A stretch of DNA of 43,806 bases, taken from the NCBI GenBank assembly GCA_910592205.1, contig CAJVPJ010000109.1, positions 1 through 43,806 of the forward strand, read 5' to 3'. Made by a program: the position numbers and the translations under genes. The notes under the pieces are model-generated. The model did not search any database. It saw only the letters and a program-made list of their open reading frames with translations, and was not told the origin of the DNA. Source of the stretch: Paraglomus occultum. Taxonomy: Eukaryota; Glomeromycota; Glomeromycetes; Paraglomerales; Paraglomeraceae. Positions 1-10,586 of this stretch are shown here, in pieces; the stretch's first letter is position 1; the number at the start of each line of letters is the position of its first letter.

Positions 1-198
1 AAGGAAGTTAAGATAGTTGGAGAGGCATATACAAGCAAGACATGTAGTCGTTGTGGGTGGATAAATCAGAATTTGGGAGGAAAAAAAATAGTTGAATGTA
101 GTGAATGTCAACTTCGGATAGATAGAGATGTAAATGGCGCCCGTGGGATTTTTCTCCAGGCTTTGCTGGATGGAGCTATCTTTTTAGATACGGATTAG
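1..198 (+). CDS. Fanzor/TnpB-like RNA-guided nuclease, C-terminal 65 codons (5' part outside window)
   Basis: Frame 1 is open from the first base to a TAG at 196-198. It shows the end of a TnpB/Fanzor protein: EAYTSKTCSRCG (first CxxC of the zinc ribbon), a short spacer, VECSEC (second CxxC), then IDRDVNGARGI, whose second Asp matches the third RuvC catalytic acid of this family. TnpB proteins are the RNA-guided DNA nucleases of IS200/IS605 and IS607 elements; Fanzors are their eukaryotic relatives, known from fungi and large DNA viruses. The zinc ribbon, RuvC-III motif and normal stop are intact, so this end is not visibly decayed. Whether the nuclease is complete cannot be judged because the N-terminus and the RuvC-I/II motifs lie left of the window. 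I cannot separate Fanzor from a recent bacterial or viral TnpB transfer. Confidence 0.88.
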   Translation, partial: KEVKIVGEAYTSKTCSRCGWINQNLGGKKIVECSECQLRIDRDVNGARGIFLQALLDGAIFLDTD

Positions 199-938
199 AC
201 AATGAAATGAGTAATACATTACAAGAACTAGGCAAGATCTAGCATGAAACAAACCTGCCAGGATATTATAATTACCGATCCCAACCGACTAGTTATCATA
301 ATGTAAGGAGAAGGAGAATAAATAATTCCATCCTTCGCCTGGTCTAGTCTTGTCTCAAATAGCAAACACTCGCAATACGCGAATAATCCATCTCAGTCAC
401 TTAATATATATTACCAACTTTGAGAGAGTTTATTTACCAATTTATTTGCCTGGTAATGAGAAATACCACTCGTAGTTTCTCTATATGCAACTCTCAAACC
501 CACAAAAACGTCTTCAACAAGAAACTCTTAAATCTACTTTCCCCATTAAAATCTCAACAAATACATGACACTGACCATAAACAACTGATCCAACTTTGTA
601 ATGTTATTAATACCACAAAACATCTCAATCGGAGAATAACATCCTCAAACACTCTCTTCTTAATGACGCTCCTCATTCAAGAACGAATATAATACAAAGA
701 GTTTTTTTTCTTTTGTGAGAAGCATCAACAAAATTATATGATCAAAATAAAAGTGTAAAAATTTGTTATAAGTGAAGAGAATTTGTTGCTGTTTGAAGTA
801 AAAAGTTGTAAAAAATAAAAAAAAAAAAAAAGTACACAGAAAAAAAGGTAATAAAAATGAATGGTTGTGATGAATGAGTATTTATTTGGAGACAATGAAG
901 CCGGATGGAAAGCGTCGTAGACATGGGATGGTGACAAT
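199..938. other. Region without a supported gene; should hold the 3' flank of the Fanzor element
   Basis: In TnpB/Fanzor loci the guide-RNA scaffold and right element end usually lie at or just after the nuclease stop. No clear terminal repeat or stem-loop was recognised here by eye. A 90-codon open frame at 420-692 looks non-coding (Thr/Asn/Leu-rich, no domain). 818-835 is a poly-A run. 734-938 is likely the 3' UTR of the minus-strand gene to the right. Confidence 0.4.
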
Positions 939-3533
939 TTAGAATGCTGTGGCGAGTTGGAAGGAAGATGTCGCTGTAGAGAGAGAAAATTGGACGTGAG
1001 CGAGTGAACTATGGAAAAAAAAAGAAACCAATCGTAATCGTAACATACCAATATCACTCTTGAATTCGCTAACTATATCAACTGGTAATGCCGATAGGGC
1101 ATTGTTCTCGTTTCCATCTATTAAAAAAAGAACAAACATTAAGTTAGTCGTTGCCGAATTACCATCTGTCTTGTGTCGTTAATCTTACTATTACGTTTCA
1201 AAAAATCTAATAGTTTTGATATCTTACATTGATCTCGTGTTGTTTGGTAGTCAGGATTGCATCTCCACTCGCCGTCGATTACAAACTTGAAATGATGCTC
1301 CTTGTTGCGGTCGATTGGTATTTTCGCAACGAATTCACCGTTTGGAAGTTTTGTCATTTCGTAAGTTGCTGAAAGATTAAATGTAATATGAGTATTGGAT
1401 ATGACGAATAATAATCAAATAGATATTAGAAAAAAACATGTTATATCTCCAAAGTTAACTCTCAAACTCACATTGCCAGTTATCAAAATCGCCAGTAAGA
1501 ACAGCTCTGTTGCCGCCGTGTTTCCAGTGGAAATCAACCGATACTATGGGACTGTTATCGAATTGTGCAAGTCCAGGCTCATGTGAAGTTTTCATTGGAG
1601 TGTTACTTGTGTTCTCTTCGGCGAATTGAGCAGGCTCATGTGAAGTTTTCATTTCTGGTGGAGTGTTATTTGTGTTCTCTTCGGCGAATTGAGCAGGCTC
1701 ATTTTCTTCGGGATATGATTTAGGCTCAGATTCTTCCTGCTCTGCATCGCTAACAACTGTACTTTCGCCATCAGTCAGTTCGGTTGTTTTATCAGCGAAA
1801 TCGGCTAGAGTTTCGTTAACGACGGTCTCTGGTTGGAATGGAAGAGTCTCAACTTCCTCGTCGACATGTGCTTCTTCATCGAAATTCTCTTCAACATTTT
1901 CTTGTTCAAGTTTTGTTTCTTCGGTTTCGACTTCACTGATATTAGTCTCTACAGTTTCTGTTATTATAACCTCTTCCGTTTGGGCAACTTCTTTTTCTGC
2001 GAACTCAATAGTCTCTTCGGTTTCCGTCTGTATCGTTTCATCGACATGAACTTCATCGACTTCGACCTCATTGACTTCGACTTCATCAACATGGGCTTCA
2101 TTGACTTCCTCGACAACTTCACTGACTTCGGCTTCGACTTCGACTTCGACTTCGACCTCATTGACTTCGACTTCATCAACATTGGCTTCATTGACTTCCT
2201 CGACAACTTCACTGACTTCGGCTTCGACCTCATTGACTTCAACTTCATCAACATGGACTTCATTGATTTCGGCTTCGACTTTGATTTCCTCAACAACTTC
2301 ATTGACTTCGGCTTCGACCTCATCGACGTGGACTTCTTCGACTTTGACCTCATCGACATGAACTTCATTGACTTCGACCTCATCGACATGAACTTCATTG
2401 ACTTCGACCTCATCGACATGGACTTCTTCGACTTCGACTTCATCGACATGGACTTCATTGATTTCGACCTCATCGACATGGACTTCTTCGACTTTGACCT
2501 CATCGACTTCGACCTCATCGACTTCGACCTCATCGACATGGACTTCATCGACTTCGACCTCATCGACTTCGACTTCATCGACTTCGACTTCATCGACTTC
2601 GACTTCATCGACTTCGACCTCATCGACGTGGACTTCTTCGACTTTGACCTCATCGACTTCGACCTCATCGACATGGACTTCATCGACTTCGACCTCATCG
2701 ACGTGGACTTCTTCGACTTTGACCTCATCGACATGGACTTCATTGACTTCGATCTCATCGACTTTGACCTCATCGACTTCGACCTCATCGACTTCGACCT
2801 CATCGACATGGACTTCATTGACTTCGATCTCATCGACTTTGACCTCATCGACTTCGACCTCATCGACATGGACTTCATTGACTTCGATCTCATCGACTTT
2901 GACCTCATCGACATGGACTTCTTCGACTTTGACCTCATCGACATGGACTTCATCGACTTCAACCTCATTGACATGAACTTCATTGACTTCAACCTCATCG
3001 ACATGAGTTTCATTAACCTCAACTTCATCAACTTTAGATTCATTGTAAAACGCTTCGAGATGCTCTTCATCAAGTACAACGTCATCATCGAAGCCATCGA
3101 AATGGGCTTCATCCACTTGGACTTCCGTCTCTACAACTTTCTCACTGACCTGTTCAGTGATTTTAGTTTCGTCGACTATAGGTGCATAGATATCTCTATT
3201 GACTCTGACTTCATAACTTTCTTCGTTGAATTTAATTCCTTCGAATCTTGTATCGTTGAATTCCACCTCTCTAGCTTTCACATCTTCAACCTCCCATCCT
3301 CTGATTTTTTCGACTTCGATAAGGCCGGCCTTAAATTCGCCATTCGATGGCGGAGTCAAATGTAAAGAGCCTCTTGAATTTCTAATCGTCTCCACATTTA
3401 CAGTTATGACAGCAGTGTCTTCGCCTTTTACGATACTGAGCGTTTTTAAGAGTACGGCGAGAATAAGCTTTAGAAAGATGGTTAGGGCGCGGTCCAACCA
3501 GTAGCTGGGAGAGAGAGCACGTGGAATGGCCAT
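939..3533 (-). CDS. Membrane-anchored acidic pentapeptide-repeat protein with C-terminal AMPK-type glycogen-binding (CBM48) module
   Basis: Four exons on the minus strand: 3533-1472, 1368-1228, 1117-1049, 973-939, all with GT-AG borders and matching phases, giving about 768 residues. Residues about 10-34 are hydrophobic (a signal anchor or signal peptide). Residues about 167-498 are a degenerate 5-residue repeat of the type VxVDE (VHVDE, VEVDE, VKVDE, IEVNE), strongly acidic. A second repeat (HEPAQFAEENT units) precedes the C-terminal module. That module is split by introns: VDFHWKHGGNRAVLTGDFDNW in exon 1, then EMTKLPNGEFV and FKFVIDGEWRCNPD in exon 2, then GNENNALS in exon 3. This is the CBM48/AMPK beta fold that binds glycogen or starch-like glucans. 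Yeast Crp1/Mdg1 carry such a module, but at the N-terminus and without this repeat. A glucan-tethering or scaffold role is inference. The final exon is the least certain border; an alternative acceptor near 1018 would give a longer tail. Confidence 0.8.
2041..3040 (-). repeat. 15-bp coding minisatellite (VxVDE pentapeptide repeat)
   Basis: About 1 kb made of variants of a 15-bp unit; read on the minus strand each unit gives V-x-V-D/N-E. Substitutions are concentrated at the x position (H, E, K, A) and at D/N. The period is a multiple of 3, so unit gain or loss keeps the frame, and long open frames appear on both strands. Confidence 0.95.
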
Positions 3534-6500
3534 TATATCAGTGGGAGATGATAATTGACAGTAAGGTGTGAGAAGTTAAGAGGTGGGGGTAAAAAATTTT
3601 AATAGAGATAGACGAAATGAGAAAGAGAGAGGGAAGGAAAAGGGAGGGATTGGTTGAGGAGGTCGAGTTGATTTGGGTATTCTAACGTTTGAATGGATGA
3701 CAGAAAGGCTTTCTGAATTTCGTTACAAATTAACCAATGAATTCCCTACAGTCCTCAAAGTTGAATAATACTTTTATGAAAAATCTTTCTCAATTGTGAC
3801 AGAGTGTCATCAAGAGCATGAGAGTTGGGGGGAAGAAGAGGGGCACGACGAACAAGGCTATTTGTACTTTTCAATAACCTGTTTCATGATTGATATCGGT
3901 GATATGGGATGGTTGTCCCAACCAGATGAAAAGTCCGCAAATGGTTGTAATTTTCTCACCAGCCGGGGAGGTCATGGATTGGGCTTATCATAGTTAATGC
4001 TGTTGTCGCCCAAGTGCAGTTGGTGCGGGGATGAGGGGGGACGGGGGTTGTAGGGGTGTGTGTATGTGTGTGTGGGTATTGATGTGTATGGGGTATGTAA
4101 TGAGTGTGATGTGGGTGTGAATGAGAGTGATAAGGGGTATTGAGTAGATACATATTGTATTTAGTATAAAATGATGTTTTTCATATGATGCCATTGTAAT
4201 CTTAAATGTAAAAAGGGCAAACACCCCACATAATGTACCTACAATAGAACAATCATTGAAGACAATAGAATATGCGTATAGTCTCCATATAGTGCAGCGC
4301 ATACTCTTCATATGGTCGAACGTATACTCTTTATAAAAAAACTTATTCTAATTTAACGTTTGTTTTTTTATAAGCCACACAGTATGCAAGGAATTTATTT
4401 GTAAAAAAAAAAAAACTTGCCATAAATTGAATAAACCAGGCTTGTAGGTGCATGTTTCATATGCTTCGGGTTTCCATGTTGTTTAATTTGCGATGACGGG
4501 CAGCGATAGATGAGTTGATAGTAAAAATTAGTAAATCTGGAGCACAACGGATTTGCTGATAGCAAATAAATGTGACCTTCATAACGATATGACTACAAAT
4601 CTTGTGATTATCGTCGCGTGTTGGTGAGTTACTTTTATCTCGGTTAGCAACTTATTATCATTATCCCGTCCGACAATGATTATCAACTATGACGTAACAA
4701 GCTGCATACTGAAATACATTATCAACTGTATCAATGCTTATCGATTGCCATTCTTTGTTCTACCGGCATACAGGCCTTCATTACCAACAGAGTGCATACA
4801 TGCACACCTACCATCTCATTAATCGCAGTTAGTCGATCTCTTATCTACATGCTCGTCTGTTTCTGTTCTATTAAAACGTTTGCGTGCTTATGCTGCTGTT
4901 AACAAATATGAAAAGCATTGTTCACTAAACGCCCTATATGAAATAGGTAAATAATTGGCTATCCTTACTTGATCGGCTGTGGTCTGATCCAAAGACATGA
5001 AGAATGGAAGGTATTGTGGATGTATTTTAGAAGCAGCAACATGATTGACAACGCTATGCTATATACAATCTCACTAATCCTTTATCATGTGAAAATAAAA
5101 GCAATTTGGCATGGCGTATAGAGTGTGTGGGATTCAGCGGCAAATTTATGATTATTGCACCATCGCAGCATAAACTTTTAACAATAACATGAAAAAAAAA
5201 AAAATCCGATTCAATTTGCTACCCATTATATTAAATCAACGCTTTTAAACTACTTGTGGTAACATGGTACCATCAGAACGAAATCCAATAAAAATTCATT
5301 CATATCACGTTCACTCGGCATTTTGCAGAATTGGTCAGTGACATTATCATGAGAAGCACAGCTCAATGAAAAAAAAAATATGCAACGACTTAATTGATTA
5401 TCCCTTTCAATGCTAGCCTAACAATTGTTCCCATCCGGGACCGTATTGTCCCGATTTTTGCTACTATTCGGGATCCACAGCTTTTGGGAAGCGCCAAATT
5501 GGTATTATAGCGTTGGTTGCGCGCTGCATTATAAAGTTTGACGGAATTAACTGATAAGGAAACCTATTAATGAATGCTACGCATCTAATAATATCTCGCC
5601 AACAGGGCAAACCTCATCTAAAATGATAATAGATCGCACACTAAGAACAAATCAGTGAAAAAATGTCTTATTTCACTAAACTCGTCCAGTATGTTCTTGA
5701 AAATGCACAGTGTAATATTCGGAATCATTTCGGCATCATTTATCGTCCATACGGATCGCGTGTTTATCATTAAGTATTATATGATATTGAGATACAAAAT
5801 ATACTGATTTGCGATAAGTGCTGAATCGGCCAATTGCGATCATTTTTCATTGTTATAGTTAGGAGAATCACGATAAGCAAAGTTCATGTGATCGAACTAA
5901 TCCGACGCATTATTTAATATTAAGGTATTCATTCTGATCTTTTTTTAATTTATGGTCCCTTCATTTGATGTTAGCTCACGTGTCATCAGTAAGAATGTCG
6001 CGACCATTACCATCGTTATACAAGTTTCATACTCTTTTGTTGCTAAGCTCTTCTGCAATTTATTCGAACCATCAAGCTACGTCAAAATCGATCTGCTCTG
6101 CATTATCATGCATTATAAGAATTATCCAAATGACCAATGGGGTTTTATAATATTCGACTTTTGCACGATTAGTTATGTCTTCGTCAGTCTATTGGTGCCA
6201 ATTTAAACCTAATTTGGGGAGCATTCAGAAACAACATTCTCGGAAGAAAATTGCTTCTAATTGGACAATACTTAATAGTTTATCACGCATTAACTTGTCT
6301 ATTCCAGCTGGGGTTTTTTAGTGCAACGTAGTTTATATAATAGTTAGTTTACGTCAAACATAATTTGAAATTTGTATCATTAACTGGTGTCTTTATATTA
6401 TTCGGCTTTTATATTTACACAAAAATTTGAATGTGATATGAGCGTGTCTATAAGCGAAAGTTTGGAGAGAATACCGCCAGCTAAATAGGAATCATATTGT

Positions 6501-6600
6501 AAAGCGTACATGTTATTACATTTAAGCAAGTTATTTGTGAGAACAATCATTTAAACACAGTCAGTACATACTGTATAATATAGTCTGTATAAAGTCTTAT
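3534..6600. other. Gene-free stretch of about 3 kb
   Basis: No ORF with recognisable domains. The first 130 bp are the pyrimidine-rich (minus strand) leader of the repeat-protein gene. 4027-4056 holds a G-quadruplex motif followed by a GT-rich tract to about 4140. 5420-5530 is a GC-richer patch that could be an old repeat. The 84-codon frame at 5952-6206 shows no domain and is probably chance. Confidence 0.5.
4027..4056 (+). other. Canonical G-quadruplex motif
   Basis: Four G runs of 4, 6, 5 and 4 bases are separated by loops of 4, 2 and 5 bases, an unusually strong quadruplex pattern in AT-rich DNA. It lies about 0.5 kb upstream of the start of the minus-strand glycogen-binding gene. Any regulatory role is inference. 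Confidence 0.75.
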
Positions 6601-6862
6601 TGTTATATGGGGCAGACTGCAACCAAACCAGACAAAGTGAACTTTCTATTATGTGACATTATTGAGAGGCTGATTGTGATGTGGCTGTAGCTGTAAAATT
6701 ACCAGGGTGAATGATGATATTTTGAAAAGTAATAATGGTACTTGTTCATAACTTATGGACTTGTTAATTTTAATATTCCCATTATCATTCCAGAAGGTGA
6801 GGAATATAAACCAAAACAGGGTTAATATATATAAGATTATCTCTATATATAAAAATATTAAT

Positions 6863-7120
6863 ATGAAACTAATTTACATTAAATCGACCATGGAACCCAA
6901 GAATTACAGCACCATTAGAAGTATTTTAAAAAAAGCTCAAGGAGAAAAAATTGCTCCCTACATTTTTAAAATCAATAATACACAAACTCTCCAGGAATAT
7001 CTAGAGCAAGAAAAAATCACTTATGAAATTTACCAGGAACAACGAAAAATAATAAATATCAAACGAACCTTAACAACAACTTATAATGAACCAAGAAAGA
7101 AACAAAGACCAGCAGAATAA
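6863..7120 (+). CDS. Small basic protein of unknown function inside the TIR element
   Basis: An 85-codon frame from an ATG at 6863 (a second ATG is at 6890). The product is Lys/Glu/Gln-rich with a basic tail (EPRKKQRPAE) and a predicted helical middle (TLQEYLEQEKITYEIYQEQ). The frame is also open upstream to 6755. No family was recognised. Codon use is A-rich and unlike the confident genes of the window, but like the other half of the element. It could be a transposon accessory protein, a fragment, or chance. Confidence 0.35.
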   Translation: MKLIYIKSTMEPKNYSTIRSILKKAQGEKIAPYIFKINNTQTLQEYLEQEKITYEIYQEQRKIINIKRTLTTTYNEPRKKQRPAE

Positions 7121-7288
7121 ACAATTAAATCATTATTAATCATCATCCTCTTCATCATCTTCTTCTAGTTCAGCAGGGGAGTTTTATCATTGAGCCAGCA
7201 GTTTTCTTTTCCAGATGGCTCAACCAAGACTACTTAGGAGAAGGAGAAGAGCAAATCCAGTTGCTCAAGCAGAAGGATTATTCATTCT

Positions 7289-7890
7289 TCAGAAGCCTTC
7301 TTCCTGGGAAGGAGGAGTAGATTTAGTTCCTTGTTTAGCAAAACTATGGTTCACTCCGCCTAATTCTTCTGCATAATATTTAATAATTCCTGCTTCTGTA
7401 AATTCTTGACCATCTCCATAGAGTTTTTTATCTAAGCCTTGATTTTGGTCATTTTTAACTTTTTCCATAGCTTGCTTAGTTTGTTCTTTGACTGAACTAT
7501 CATTTTTAATTTGATAAGTGGCAGAGAATTTAATTACATATTCAGGGTTCAAAGTAAAGAAATAATCCTGTTTTTGGTAATCATCAGCACTGTCAGCAGG
7601 GAAAGCTGGTAATCCTTTCTTATCTTTTAGATATTCTTTTAGTTCATTGAAGAAAGTGTTATCTTCTAAATTGAGCAGAATATTAGCAATCTCTTTGAGT
7701 TTTAATTCATCCTTTTTAAGTCACTATAATTTTTATATTCCTGAACTAAAGAAGTAGAGATATCAGCATCAATCTTGAAAATTGAACGAAGATTTTCACT
7801 TTGTTCAACTCCTTCTTCTCCAACTCCTTTAGCCGCTTCCCACTGTCTCCATCCTCGAACTGCTGCAACGCCCTCTTCGCCTCGTCACTT
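7289..7890 (-). pseudogene. Frameshifted Lys/Glu-rich ORF inside the TIR element
   Basis: A minus-strand frame of 87 codons ends at 7289 with STPPSQEEGF and contains KEQTKQAMEKVKNDQNQGL and YGDGQEFTEAG. Upstream, after a one-base shift in an A-run near 7715, the reading continues (NILLNLEDNTFFNELKEYL, LPAFPADSADDYQKQDYFF). A second frame change near 7790-7830 leads to a stretch (KRLKELEKKELNK) that runs into the right terminal repeat. The product would be a charged coiled-coil-like protein. I do not recognise the family. Base composition shifts inside it: AT-rich at 7289-7790, GC-richer at 7800-7900, suggesting a chimaera. Confidence 0.5.
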
Positions 7891-8179
7891 TGTCTGGTTT
7901 TGTTGCAGCATGCCCCATATAATGCTAGCGATAGGCATGTGTTAATGCCTCATGTTGTCAACATCACTACATATACAGTAGAATATAGAATATCTTCTGA
8001 CAAACGTAAATCACATGACCTTATATGTTGCTTTTTTATTTTAATTTATTTATTTGCTCGAAATATAGGACAATACTGTAGACGTAATCACTGTAACACA
8101 TTTGAATGATGTCATAATTATATCTTATTATTATTCTGTTTCCGAGCATTTTGTTTATTTCTCAAATAATATCCCCAAG

Positions 8180-10586
8180 ATGAGCTCAAGTTATCATGAA
8201 GATGAATACAACAGTGTGTCATGGGACACCCCGGCAACAGACATCCTTCAAAGCAGAAGTTTCCTAAACGAAAGTGATGACATAGCCGATGATACTGAAC
8301 AATCGACCTATGCTAATACCAATACCGACTCTATGTACACAGTTAGTATATGATTTGATTATTAAATAGCGGGAACAATGGAAACCATAGCGACGATAAG
8401 AATAGTGGCAAGAATAATAACAATCCGTCCCAGAATATTGAACATTTTGATACACTATACATTCGTTGACACCTTATAGTCTGCTTGGTTTGTTACTTGA
8501 TGTCTTGTATTGATGTATTCTCTCTGTACAAGAGTTTCACGGCACCAGCACCGAGTCTGGCAAAACATACATCACCGTTGACTACCACGACTGCAGCTTA
8601 CCCGATGACTATCACAGTTACTGATCCATTGAACGAACTTGATGGAACGAGAGATACTTTCGTTTCGTACCTTATAACGACCGACGTAAGTATTTGATTC
8701 TTTGAAAAATGCAAACGACAAAATTAATAAAATCGCTATTGATGAACAGACAACACTGGAAACCTTTGAGAAACCAACTGTTAGTGTTCGCCGACGATTT
8801 CAAGATTTCGTATTGCTCTACAATACATTAACCCGGGATTTCCCTGCGTGCGTAGTGCCACCATTACCCGATAAACATCGTTTAGGTTGGTGAACAGAAG
8901 ACAAGAGTAATTATTGGATGAACAGTCTTATTAAAATTGTAGGATGACGTTCTGACGATTGGTATGTCTGTTGCTGATCATTAGAATACATCACTGGGGA
9001 TCGCTTCAGCGCCGAATTTAAAGAGAGAAGGAGGGCAAGGTAACTGTGATGTTCTATATATATATGAGGCAGCTTTATCGAACATACGTCGGTATTTTAC
9101 TGCAGAGGCTGAACATTCTATTCGTTTGCTCATCTAGCCTTCAGAGATTATTGAACCGATTAGCCAGACACCCTACCCTTCAAAGGAGTGAATATTTTAG
9201 AATATTTTTAGAGTCGCGTGAATGGGTATGTGTAATCGTTATACGTGTATGCGCTTTATTACGTATAATATTCACATTATGTTTTGTCATCATATAACAG
9301 AACGCTGAATCGCTCTATCGTCAAAAAAGAATTTCAGAGGGAGTATTTGATAATCTGGGTGATGTATTGATGAATGCCTTTGTCAAGATTAAAAAACCCG
9401 ATGGGCGATTCATAGAGATTAAAGAGAATATCGATAAGCTGGAAGAGAATTTGCAGACTATCGAAAGACTATACCAGAGAATTGTAAAGAGACAATCGGG
9501 TGAGATGACCAAAACCCAACGATTATAGTTAAATCTATGTGAAAATTGAGCGTAACTTTGAGCCCATTCTTTATTTTTAATTGACAATTTTTGCATTATA
9601 GATCTCGAAGCTGACTACGAAGACTTTGGTAATAGTGTCGTTGGTCTTAGCCAATTGGAGACGGGTATCTCCGATCATTTAAACAAGTTCGCTAACGTTC
9701 TTTCAAAATTTTCTGTTGCACTGCGGCACTTGGTAACTAGTCTTATTGAGGGAGGAGTAATTAATATTACATATAATGTGTGTATGACGAGCCTTATTTA
9801 AAATCTATTTCGTAGAGAGTGGGAGAAGAACAGGATTATTTACATCAGATCAGAGATTTTCTAAGTTATTGTCATTGCGTCAAGGTGAGTATAGATGATA
9901 ATGTATACATGCTTTTGTTAGTATTGTTATCAACTCGTATCCCTATTTTATTTTTTAGAATGTATTAAAATTACGTGATCAGAAACAAGTCGATTTTGAG
10001 GATTTGTCTGATCATCTGCAACAGGCCACTACCGAACGAGAAGTTCTCATAAACACTGGAAAGGGCGGAACTGGGATTGGATCATTTTTGAGAGAAACTG
10101 TTGACAATATTAAGGGTGTTGATGCTGAAAAAGCCAAGCAAGAAAGATTGGTTAAACTCGAATCACGAATTAATGAGGTATTACATACAAGTTTGTCCCT
10201 TATACTTTATGTGTTGGGCGCTGGGTGCTTGGCGTAAAGTGCATGTGGTAACTGTCTGCTTAATTTTGTATTTTATCGTCTATGTTGCACACAGCTAAGT
10301 CGTGAAGTTGACAGTAGCCACGATGAATCTAATGGCTTCTCGGAAGAAGTGGTCAAAGAATATGAAATATTTTCGCAATCGAAGGCCGATGAAATGAAGG
10401 AATACCTGCTAGCCTATACTGATAGTCATGTTGAATTCTTCAAAGAGGTAAACAGTTATTCGTGTCTATGGTCAGGTGTTTATATTGTCTTTCTGCGTAC
10501 GCATACTAACTATGAATTTGATATAGGGAAAGGAAATGTGGGAATCTCTCATTCCCATCCTAGAGTCAATTCGTGTTCATGTGTAA
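8180..10586 (+). CDS. SNX4: Sorting nexin SNX4/Atg24 (PX-BAR protein)
   Basis: Eleven exons: 8180-8341, 8533-8685, 8750-8885, 8985-9039, 9138-9225, 9301-9499, 9602-9732, 9816-9884, 9959-10177, 10295-10447, 10527-10586. All phases close, giving 474 residues, near the usual family length. The PX domain (about 80-198) shows TVTDPLNELDGTRDTFVSYL, the phosphoinositide-binding RRRFQDF, VVPPLPDKHR, YITGDRF and RLLNRLARHP. The rest (about 199-474) is the helical BAR domain, with KIKKPDGRFIEIKENIDKLE, VALRHL and the closing WESLIPILESIRVHV. SNX4 binds PI3P on endosomes, makes membrane tubules for recycling from endosome to Golgi or plasma membrane, and acts in selective autophagy with its partner Atg20. 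The first 80 residues are acidic and Ser/Thr-rich, as in fungal relatives. The first intron's donor (GTTAGT) is the weakest border. Confidence 0.93.

Larger units (their letters stand above)
6607..7919. mobile_element. 1.3-kb DNA transposon-like element with about 34-bp terminal inverted repeats
   Basis: The left end (6607-6640, starting TATGGGGCAGACTGCAACCA) and the reverse complement of the right end (7886-7919, starting TATGGGGCATGCTGCAACAA) match at 31 of 34 positions without gaps. Both ends are flanked by TA (6605-6606 and 7920-7921), which would fit a TA target duplication; the exact boundary is uncertain by a base or two. Inside are a small plus-strand ORF and a broken minus-strand ORF that converge. 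No transposase domain was recognised, so it is probably non-autonomous. A relic with the same end sequence lies at 12657. Confidence 0.75.

Noticed and set aside
420-692. 90-codon plus frame next to the Fanzor end
   Set aside because: No domain, composition expected by chance; kept only as part of the region note.
734-1057. 107-codon minus frame as a separate gene
   Set aside because: Covers the last intron and 3' UTR of the glycogen-binding gene; low-complexity Phe/Leu end, no domain.
2041-3040. CRISPR-like array
   Set aside because: Contiguous 15-bp tandem repeat without spacers, inside a coding exon of a eukaryote.
1964-3112. 382-codon minus-strand Lys/Ser/Met repeat frame, and the plus-strand Ser/Thr frames at 2071-2361 and 2398-2976
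   Set aside because: Other frames of the same minisatellite, held open only by its 3n period.
1833-3365. 510-codon plus-strand frame of FDxIDFD repeats
   Set aside because: Antisense shadow of the 15-bp minisatellite; it has no unique domain, while the minus frame joins a CBM48 module through proper introns.
7217-7375. Arg-rich plus frame starting MAQPRLLRRRRR, resembling a capsid N-terminus
   Set aside because: Mostly antisense to the minus-strand relic and only about 53 codons; the resemblance is compositional.
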